Source: Algoriphagus faecimaris (GTDB taxonomy: Bacteria; Bacteroidota; Bacteroidia; Cytophagales; Cyclobacteriaceae). Taken from it: a stretch of 48,681 nt of DNA. The stretch is taken from the NCBI RefSeq assembly GCF_900101705.1, contig NZ_FNAC01000027.1:14096-62776 (forward strand), given 5' to 3'. The number at the start of each line of letters is the position of its first letter. Positions within the stretch are counted from its first letter, which is position 1. Both the position numbers and the translations under genes were made by a program. Positions 8,797-14,596 of this stretch are shown here, piece after piece. The notes beneath the pieces were generated by a model, which was not told where the DNA came from, searched no databases, and was given only the letters and a program-made list of their open reading frames with translations.

Positions 8797-8970
8797 ACAG
8801 GCCTATCGGCCTGAAATAGGGCCGAAACATCTGACGAAATACGGCTTTGCCAAAATAGGCTCCTCGTATCTCGGAGCGAAATATGCGCTCCTTCGTCGCG
8901 CGAAATACAGGCCATAGCAGAACCTTCTATTTCAGCCAGCTTGCTGGCTATATTTCAAATGTATTTCCAC
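8797..8970. repeat. Palindromic array, copy B of 8434-8586
   Basis: Aligns without gaps to 8434-8586 at an offset of 363 bp and carries the same hairpins. The terminal hairpin differs by a paired change: AGCCAG-cttg-CTGGCT (8934-8949) here against AGCCCG-cttg-CGGGCT in copy A. TATTTC words follow at about 8951, 8962 and 8973. Divergence with preserved pairing suggests selection for structure. Confidence 0.8.
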
Positions 8971-9831
8971 ATTATTTCCATCCCAATGACTGATTACGTC
9001 GCCCCCTGATCAAGAGTGGTAGTCCCCTTGGGTGATACAAACCCCTCGGGAAGCAATCAGGGAGAATAAAAATAGGTTTAAGTTGGGTTCTTGATTAGGT
9101 TTTTAAAGAGCTGCTTGGGGGTAAGATTTACCCAGGCAGGTTTGTGAGATTGAAATGATGCTTCCATGGCAATGGTTTAAGTTGGAAGACCGAAGACAGA
9201 AGACCGAAGGGTCTATGACCAAAGTACTTGTGATACAGATCTTATCTATCTGCACATAGAAATAGAATTTCCACCATGCCCGAAAGGGCAGCATTACTAG
9301 CAATAGGTTTTTGAGAAATCGTCGCCCGCTGACTCTGAATGGTATGTCCGTCTTGACGGAGCTGTCAGGGAGTAAAAGTGTTAAGTTTTAAATCAGATCG
9401 GTTTTTTCGGCTTACGGGGATAAAGCCAGTCAGAGGCTATGATCCCAGAAGTGGCTAAACCCATGACCCAGGTACAAGATGGTACAGGAAGAGATTCTTT
9501 CCGGAAAATTACTCCCGGGAAGTGCGTTACTCCAGAAAAAATCAAGGTCTGCTCCATGATACTTGGGTTATAATTAATGTCCAAGTTGAGACCAAGCCAT
9601 AAAAAGAGGCGTGGACCCAAACAAGCTGTCTTAGAGGTACTGGTATACCTGAGGAACAAGCAAGTAAGTAGCCCACGCCAATGGCGTGAGCATTCTCACT
9701 CATTTATCCCGTTCCTCAAATGAAATTACCAGTTTCCTAAGACGAGACTCACAAGTGCAAATGCATTCAAATGAATATTTGCCGATTAAAGAACACTTTA
9801 ACCGCAACTAAGATACGAAAAACAATTAAAA
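8971..9831. other. Gene-poor intergenic DNA with diverged hairpins
   Basis: No convincing gene is seen. Two elements share an outer pairing and the ending TCAGGGAG: one at 9004-9062 (CCCTGAT with ATCAGGG) and one at 9329-9368 (CTGAC with GTCAG, inner TCCG-tctt-GACGGA). A GAAGACCGAAGACAGAAGAC satellite lies near 9185-9210. An 88-codon minus-strand frame at 9393-9659 has no recognisable features and I leave it uncalled. Confidence 0.5.
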
Positions 9832-9845
9832 GGACAAATATGTCC
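9832..9845. promoter_or_regulatory. Inverted repeat upstream of the XRE regulator (putative operator)
   Basis: GGACA (9832-9836) and TGTCC (9841-9845) form a 5-bp inverted repeat with a 4-nt centre, 35 bp before the ATG of the XRE-type gene at 9881. The spacing suits self-repression, but this is inference from position and symmetry only. Confidence 0.4.
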
Positions 9846-9880
9846 TAACAAAAAATTCACTAAATATTCACTATTGTCAT

Positions 9881-10126
9881 GTGGGACGAAAGCCAAATTA
9901 CAAAAACGAGGAATTTATAAAGAAAGTAAGCGCAAGAATTCTTGAAATTGCTAAAGAAAAAGACATTGTTCAGGATAAAATTGCTGAACTTTTTCATGCC
10001 GACGATAATAGACAAATCGGACGTGTTCTCAGGGGTGAGACTAATTATGGAATAAGTGAACTTGAACGATTTGCTAAGGTATTAAAAGTTCATCCAAGGG
10101 AACTGCTTGATTTTGAATGGGAGTAA
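9881..10126 (+). CDS. Small XRE-family HTH transcriptional regulator
   Basis: An 81-residue single-domain protein. Residues 20-70 fit a Cro/C1-type helix-turn-helix: ILEIAKEKDIVQDKIAELF, then the recognition-helix region DDNRQIGRVLRGETNYGISELERFAKVLKV, ending HPRELLDF. No effector domain is present. It is transcribed toward the 3' end of the minus-strand defence operon and has its own palindromic site upstream. It may be a leftover or autonomous regulator of the mobile region. Confidence 0.8.
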   Translation: MGRKPNYKNEEFIKKVSARILEIAKEKDIVQDKIAELFHADDNRQIGRVLRGETNYGISELERFAKVLKVHPRELLDFEWE

Positions 10127-10360
10127 TTCAGTATTTAATCTAAATATCTCTTACCATTTTTAATATTCTCACACAACTACGTCTGGAAAAGTAATTTTCT
10201 CTCTCTTCTCCCAGATCTCCTGAAATTCGGGACATGCCTAGCGTACACCTTATATATTTCCCTGATATTCGGATAAATCGAGACTAGGCTGGCAGTGCAG
10301 TAGCGGTTTCATCGTTCGTGCTTCGCATGCGACGAAAACCTAGTTATTGCGTCTAGTTTT

Positions 10361-11071
10361 TTATTCTTCTTCAGTAAATAAATCCGTGAACCTGCTTTTC
10401 AATTCGTCAATGCTTCCACTTATTATTGGTCCAAGGTACTCACCAACCGACTCGGCAACTTGTCCTCCTGCTTCATCTGCAATTTTAGACCCTAACTTTT
10501 TAAAAGCTCCTTTTAATACACCTTTCAATGAAGTGTCGGCTTCTGCACCAACGTCAACAAAGGCTTGTTTTATCTGGTCTTTGGAATTTTCAGGTAAAAA
10601 GGATTCAAAAAGTGAAACAAATGCGTCAGTCGTCAAACGGACAAGTTCTGGCGAAAATGAACCGTCAGTTATATGGTTTAACTGTTTTAGTTTAGCTCGT
10701 AAATGATCTATCAAATAAGGATTGTCAATCTCAATCCCAATTTTATCATTGTCTTTGAGGAAAATCGGGGTCTTGAGTATTTCCTTTAATTCTTGGTCAA
10801 GTTCTGATTTACTTGTTTGTCTTAGTTTCGATTCATATAGAAGGTTTCTTGCCTTTGTTCTTGTTACCCTTAACTCTGAAACAAGTTCATAGATTTCTGG
10901 ATTCTTATTGAAAATTCCTAGTTCTTGAAGCTTGATAAAGATTAGAATATCAAAGTCTCTTTTTGACATCGAAGCAAATGCAGGTGTCAAGTAGTCTTGA
11001 AGCAATTCTTTAAATGCTTGTTTTACATTTTCTGAGTCAAGTTCATCGAATTTATTTATTATTTCACTCAT
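10361..11071 (-). CDS. Unrecognised 236-residue protein next to the TIR-caspase operon
   Basis: I do not recognise this family. Residues 1-125 are charged and helical with a possible winged-helix-like stretch (NPEIYELVSELRVTRTKARN). Residues about 170-225 contain an amphipathic glycine/alanine-rich segment (SLKGVLKGAFKKLGSK, then GEYLGPIISGSIDELKSRF). Such a segment could associate with membranes, but I see no signal peptide or clear transmembrane helix. It follows the ThsB-like gene after 289 bp that contain an attC-like palindrome, so it may be a separate cassette and not part of the operon. The stretch 10127-10360 downstream shows a hairpin near 10308-10340 and no gene. Confidence 0.6.
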   Translation of the reverse strand: MSEIINKFDELDSENVKQAFKELLQDYLTPAFASMSKRDFDILIFIKLQELGIFNKNPEIYELVSELRVTRTKARNLLYESKLRQTSKSELDQELKEILKTPIFLKDNDKIGIEIDNPYLIDHLRAKLKQLNHITDGSFSPELVRLTTDAFVSLFESFLPENSKDQIKQAFVDVGAEADTSLKGVLKGAFKKLGSKIADEAGGQVAESVGEYLGPIISGSIDELKSRFTDLFTEEE

Positions 11072-11086
11072 CTGTTTTCAAATTAG

Positions 11087-11221
11087 GTACAACGGTTCTG
11101 CGCTTGGCGTTCGTACGGGATTTCGGAGGACAAAACTGTCAACCCACCACAAAACTCCAATTGAAAAACTGAAATTGAATTTAACCACTTCACCCCGCAT
11201 GACGCCAAACGCATGTTAGGG
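11087..11221. other. attC-like imperfect palindrome (possible integron cassette site)
   Basis: The outer boxes GTACAAC (11087-11093) and GTTAGGG (11215-11221) resemble the RYYYAAC and GTTRRRY cores of attC sites, each with one mismatch. Inside them, TGCGCTTGGCGT (11099-11110) and ACGCCAAACGCA (11202-11213) pair at 11 of 12 positions. The 135-bp span is within the usual attC range. It lies directly after the TIR-caspase operon and before the 236-residue gene, as cassette boundaries do. No integrase is in the window. Confidence 0.45.
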
Positions 11222-11280
11222 CATCGTGCTTCTTCTTCGTTCGTTTGTTTGACGGTCGTTTTTGTTGAGCGTTGGGACAG

Positions 11281-11338
11281 ACACACTCTTTGCCAAGCTT
11301 GGGTATTAGCGTTGGCTTGTGCGGCTTGGCAATGTGTA
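11281..11338. other. Inverted repeat downstream of the ThsB-like gene
   Basis: ACACAC-type bases plus TTGCCAAGC near 11281-11299 pair with GCTTGGCAA and TGTGT near 11324-11338. The element ends 22 bp beyond the stop codon of the ThsB-like gene. It could be a terminator without a good U-run or a second recombination-site arm. Confidence 0.4.
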
Positions 11339-11360
11339 TGGGTGCGTAGGGATGGCATTT

Positions 11361-11732
11361 TTATAGTGAATCGATAAAGCCTTTAATGTTGTCCCAAGTC
11401 CACACTCTTGTGTAAACACCTTCTAAGTCAGTACGATCGTCTGAGTAAGCCCAAAAACCTCTGATTTTTTTACCTTCTTCCTTTGCACATTGGATTTCCC
11501 ATTTTTGACCAGTTGATTTAAGAGAGTTTTTACTGACTAAAACTAATACTCCATCTGAACGCTTAATCCTCGTTCTCACTCTATCTTTCCAATCTTTGTC
11601 ATACGGTTCTTTCACTGACATGTCAACATACTCAAATGGCGATTTTGTGTTAAGGGATTGACCTTTTAAAAAGTCTCTTTGTGTTTTGTCTTCAATTGCG
11701 AAGGCAACGAATATTACTTTTTTGTCTGCCAT
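11361..11732 (-). CDS. ThsB-like small TIR (DUF1863/MTH538-type) protein
   Basis: A 123-residue single-domain protein. The beta-strand KKVIFVAFAIEDK opens the fold, DWKDRVRTRIKRSDGVLVLVSKNS covers the central strands, and KWEIQCAKEEGKKIRGFW contains the conserved Trp-Glu (W78, E79), where the catalytic glutamate of TIR NADases lies. The ending VWTWDNIKGFIDSL is typical of ThsB-like TIR domains. In Thoeris systems such proteins sense infection and make a cyclic ADP-ribose-type signal from NAD. It is encoded 15 bp after the caspase-like gene. The short length lacks any partner domain, so a role as signal maker is the likeliest reading. Whether it responds to phage is unknown. Confidence 0.75.
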   Translation of the reverse strand: MADKKVIFVAFAIEDKTQRDFLKGQSLNTKSPFEYVDMSVKEPYDKDWKDRVRTRIKRSDGVLVLVSKNSLKSTGQKWEIQCAKEEGKKIRGFWAYSDDRTDLEGVYTRVWTWDNIKGFIDSL

Positions 11733-11747
11733 AGTTTTTTTTAATGA

Positions 11748-12719
11748 TTAAATTCTTTTATCTCTTACAAGTCTCCAATAATGGTAACCCAAAGCGGTGA
11801 GTTTGCAACTTTTTGAATGCATTGCAGCAAAGTACATATGCTGTTCATCCACAGGAACCACTAAACCTACACTTGCTAATTTTTGTAAATCTTTAAAAAC
11901 CGCAACGTTTTTCTCATCTGCATGTGGTTTTACAAATTCGTGTTCTATTGCTGGGTCGTTAGTGAATTCAAATGATGGGTCAAGTTTAAATTGGTCTTCA
12001 GGAGAAGTAAAATATTGGTTCAGTCTTCTTAAAATTTCTGGAGAGATTTGGGGAGAAACAGTTCTTAGGGATGTAAAACGAGTAATGTTCGTTTTAAAGA
12101 CTGGTCTCTGGTCCCAAGGACCAAGAGCTTGGTCAATGTATGAATAAATGCTGCCTGGTGTTATATGACCTCTTAAATCTGCTGCTCCGCCTTGCATGGC
12201 GTCTAAAAGAAGATTTGTAAAAACGCCATGTCCATTGATTTCTACGGAAGCTTCATCAGCTTTACTTGCTGTTAAAATCGAAACCCCTTCACCTATTTGA
12301 GCATTTCTTCCTCCATTTAATTTCGGGTTGCCAAATGAACCCGAATGACAACAGTCTAAAATGATTACTCGGTTTTGTGCTTTGGATTCATTGGCAATGT
12401 GAAGTATATCATCCATTGAAATTCCTTCGTCATTTGCTGTGAAATCAGGTGTAACAATTATTCCACCGCCTGTTTCATCAAAAAATCCATGACCCGAAAA
12501 ATAAAAGAGAGTTGTCTCACAATCCCCCGCAAACAAGTCTTTTATATGACCTTTTAAATCTCCTTTAGTTGGAACATCTGTTAGCAACCGTACATCAAAA
12601 TTGGGTGAACCATCACCGTTTGTTTCCAATGTATTTCCAAAAGCTGAAGCATCATTGATGCATCCGTATAATTCTGCATTTGGATAGTTGTTTATTCCTA
12701 CTATAAGTGCTTTTCTCAT
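11748..12719 (-). CDS. Caspase-like (peptidase C14) protein with C-terminal extension
   Basis: A 323-residue protein. The N-terminal 1-215 is a caspase/metacaspase fold: RKALIVGINNYP at the start, then FYFSGHG with catalytic His77, LDCCHSG with catalytic Cys124 and a VSILTASKADE strand. Residues about 220-323 form an extension ending in a winged-helix-like block (FKDLQKLASVGLVVPVDE, then CKLTALGYHYWRL), which could bind a ligand or partner. No signal peptide is present. Its start codon overlaps the stop of the upstream TIR gene by 4 nt, so the two are translationally coupled. In the described caspase-bearing (type IV) Thoeris systems a TIR-made nucleotide activates a caspase-like effector, which fits this arrangement. 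Alternatively it could be a different caspase-associated defence type. Confidence 0.88.
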   Translation of the reverse strand: MRKALIVGINNYPNAELYGCINDASAFGNTLETNGDGSPNFDVRLLTDVPTKGDLKGHIKDLFAGDCETTLFYFSGHGFFDETGGGIIVTPDFTANDEGISMDDILHIANESKAQNRVIILDCCHSGSFGNPKLNGGRNAQIGEGVSILTASKADEASVEINGHGVFTNLLLDAMQGGAADLRGHITPGSIYSYIDQALGPWDQRPVFKTNITRFTSLRTVSPQISPEILRRLNQYFTSPEDQFKLDPSFEFTNDPAIEHEFVKPHADEKNVAVFKDLQKLASVGLVVPVDEQHMYFAAMHSKSCKLTALGYHYWRLVRDKRI

Positions 12720-13309
12720 AAGTTGAATATATTAACGTTTCGGTTTTCCGCAATTATCCCTGTATTAAACCAAGAATCGAATTGCGAATACGAAAATTCA
12801 CTTTCGATTACAAATAATTTACCTTCATTGGTACCTTTCACAAATATTTTTTTTATAAATGGATATAGAATGAGATATTCCGTACCCTTGAAGGACTTAG
12901 GTGGAGTATTTTCCTTTGATACAGGTATTATGGCACATTTATTTGTGTTTCCATCAACATATCCTAGTTCCCAAGGAATCCATTTAGACATTGAGGAATT
13001 TGTCGAAATAGCAAGAAGGAGTGTTTTGGAATTTTTCATTCTTTCTCTTACAAGAGTTGCAGATTTTTTGGTAACGTTAGCTCTGTCAAGATGTGGATCA
13101 ACAATCCAATCGACATAAACAGAATATCCAAAATCCGTCAATTCTTGATAAAGCCCTTGAACTTCGGCTTTATCTAAAAAGCTATGAGATAAGAAAATAT
13201 CAAATTTCGTTGTTATTGGAACATTACGAGCACTGAACATCCTGCTCTCAAATAAACTCTGTTTTTTAGTTGCAATACTTTTTAATTCTGCACTACTGTA
13301 TATACTCAT
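12716..13309 (-). CDS. TIR-domain protein of the TIR-caspase operon
   Basis: A 197-residue protein. Residues 1-34 are a basic leader region. The TIR domain starts with FDIFLSHSFLDK (36-47), continues through GLYQELTDFGYSVYVDWIVDP, and carries the strand TLLLAISTNSS followed by SKWIPWELGYVDG (W113, candidate catalytic E114). The remaining 70 residues are a C-terminal extension of unknown role. It resembles TIR proteins with a canonical SxW...WE pattern more than the ThsB-like type, so the operon carries two different TIR classes. It may make the signal or recognise infection. It starts 4 bp after the remnant of another ThsB-like gene, indicating that the operon was once longer at its 5' end. 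Confidence 0.82.
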   Translation of the reverse strand: MSIYSSAELKSIATKKQSLFESRMFSARNVPITTKFDIFLSHSFLDKAEVQGLYQELTDFGYSVYVDWIVDPHLDRANVTKKSATLVRERMKNSKTLLLAISTNSSMSKWIPWELGYVDGNTNKCAIIPVSKENTPPKSFKGTEYLILYPFIKKIFVKGTNEGKLFVIESEFSYSQFDSWFNTGIIAENRNVNIFNL

Positions 13310-13313
13310 TATT

Positions 13314-13434
13314 TTATTTCCTTTTAATGATCTTGGCTAAGTTGTCCCAAGACCAAGTGATTACTTTCTTACCTTTCAATTCTTTTTTTCTTTTTCAAAG
13401 CTGATTTCAATACCTTTTGAATGCTTCCTTCGCC
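13314..13434 (-). pseudogene. 3' remnant of a second ThsB-like TIR gene
   Basis: Read on the minus strand, the last codons before a TAA at 13316-13314 give LKGKKVITWSWDNLAKII and then KRK. This matches the C-terminal signature of ThsB-like TIR proteins and parallels VWTWDNIKGFI in the intact ThsB-like gene. Upstream of it a stop interrupts this frame, while a neighbouring frame reads HSKGIEISFEKEKK, suggesting a frameshift. The coding signal ends at about 13435, where the dispersed 190-bp repeat begins. The remnant ends 4 bp before the TIR gene start, as operon partners do. Confidence 0.55.
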
Positions 13435-13437
13435 CCA

Positions 13438-13635
13438 CTAGGAGTAGTCAAATTTTGGTAGCTCCTGGGTGGGGTCCACGATAGCTATCGGGAGCAGTCC
13501 CACTCTACTTTCCTTACCAATTTGCAATTGTTTTATCTCTCTGCTCTATTCCAGCAAGATTCCACAGCGCAAACAGCATTAAATTTTGTCTTATGGTTTT
13601 GAACTAGTTTTTAATATGGCAAGAAAGGGAAAAAT
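13438..13635. repeat. Dispersed ~190-bp repeat, copy 1 (left flank of defence island)
   Basis: Aligns in the same orientation with 23682-23863. Shared words include CTAGGAGTAGTCAAATTTTG, ATTTGCAATTG, AAATTTTGTCTT and the ending ATGGCAAGAAAGGGAAAAAT. The central part differs: this copy has a GTGGGGTCCAC...AGTCCCAC hairpin with GATAGCTATC inside, the other has a GGGATT-tgc-AATCCC hairpin. The final ATG opens only MARKGKI before a stop in both copies. Confidence 0.8.
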
Positions 13636-13642
13636 TTTATAA

Positions 13643-13670
13643 AAAAAATACCCAGTACTGGGTATTTTTT
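13643..13670. terminator. Perfect 28-bp palindrome, bidirectional terminator
   Basis: AAAAAATACCCAGT (13643-13656) and ACTGGGTATTTTTT (13657-13670) are exact inverse complements, giving a T-tailed hairpin on both strands. It separates the TIR-caspase module from the restriction-modification module. Confidence 0.7.
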
Positions 13671-14074
13671 GGGTTAAATGGGTGGTTTTGACAAGATTTG
13701 TCGGATTTTTTTGGAGTAAATGCCTTCTGAAATGAAAATTTTCTAAGATTAGGGCACTATGCTATGCTTTAATAGCTAATCTCTTATGCTAAAGCCTCTT
13801 TAACCCTTAGCTCCTGGAAGAAAAAGGAGCCCTGCACATCAATGAGGAAACCCGAGAAGTGCACCTCGTGCACGAACTCTTTTGGGACGGTAAGGATGAA
13901 AAATGGTGACGCCAATCACCGCCAATCTCTACCTGATGATGGAGCAGCGCCGGGACAAAGCCACCGGACTCCCCTTCCGCATCTACGCCATCGACATGAA
14001 TAAAAAGGAGCGCGGAGAGTACATCACGAGTTACTTGCCTGAAGCTAAAGAATGTAAGCCGATACTTTAGAGTA
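13671..14074 (+). pseudogene. Coding-like remnants of unknown plus-strand genes
   Basis: At 13811-13909 a frame without start codon reads GALHINEETREVHLVHELFW and ends DEKW-stop. Overlapping it, an ATG at 13903 opens a 55-codon frame to 14070 reading MVTPITANLYLMMEQRRDKA, then GLPFRIYAIDMNKKERGEYI. The residue composition looks genuinely protein-like, unlike most spurious frames. I do not recognise the family. The overlap ATGGTGA resembles translational coupling. The pieces are probably truncated residents of the island. Confidence 0.35.
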
Positions 14075-14596
14075 CTAGATACGATATAATCCCCCTCTTG
14101 ACGGCTTTTCTTCAAGTTCGCTTGGGATAATGCTAATGCCTTTGCTTTTGTACTTTTTCCCAAATGAATCAACAACCAAAAACTTTAGATAAACCATCTT
14201 TGAAAACTCTTCATTTGGATAAATAATATCATAAACAAGGATTAATTCTTCTCCCCTTTCTAGACAGGGATATTTTTCATAGCTTTCCTTAATATGCCAA
14301 GATTTTATTCTATGCTTAGCATCACTCTTCAATTTTAACAAAAATACCCATCTGCCAAGAAGATTATGTTCAAAAACAGTTTTGATATATCGTTTCTCTA
14401 GGCTACCATTTACAATTTCAACCTCGTAATTAAGGTAGCTCCTTGCTGATCCGGTAGTCTTTGTAACCGACTTGATATTAACTTTTAAGTTTCCTTTTGT
14501 TCTTCTTAATTCAAGAAGAATCGTTAATCCGATAGAAAATAACGACAAACAAAAACCGCCAATTCCTAAATACTCTACCAAACTAAGCTCATTCAT
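14075..14596 (-). CDS. Membrane protein of unknown function coupled to the type IIL enzyme
   Basis: A 173-residue protein with one N-terminal transmembrane helix (about 7-28, YLGIGGFCLSLFSIGLTIL), after which the chain is soluble, charged and beta-rich with no motif I recognise. Its ATG overlaps the stop of the MmeI-like gene by 4 nt (14593-14596), so it is translated with that enzyme. The coupling suggests a role with the restriction-modification system, such as an accessory or membrane-linked effector, but this is inference from position alone. Confidence 0.7.
   Translation of the reverse strand: MNELSLVEYLGIGGFCLSLFSIGLTILLELRRTKGNLKVNIKSVTKTTGSARSYLNYEVEIVNGSLEKRYIKTVFEHNLLGRWVFLLKLKSDAKHRIKSWHIKESYEKYPCLERGEELILVYDIIYPNEEFSKMVYLKFLVVDSFGKKYKSKGISIIPSELEEKPSRGGLYRI

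Noticed and set aside
8383..8970. CRISPR array for the regularly occurring GAAATA words
   Set aside because: The repeated word is only 6 nt, spacing is 14-26 nt, the intervals are themselves palindromes, and the polarity flips; no cas genes are present.
9393..9659. 88-codon minus-strand frame in the gene-poor stretch
   Set aside because: No recognised motif, no neighbour support and an odd composition; kept as unannotated intergenic DNA.
11083..11358. 91-codon minus-strand frame between the 236-residue gene and the ThsB-like gene
   Set aside because: It reads through the attC-like palindrome and the second inverted repeat; structure explains the sequence better than coding.
13807..14175. 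122-codon minus-strand frame overlapping the membrane-protein gene
   Set aside because: Overlaps the 3' end of a coupled gene in another frame, and the plus strand of 13811-14070 looks more protein-like.
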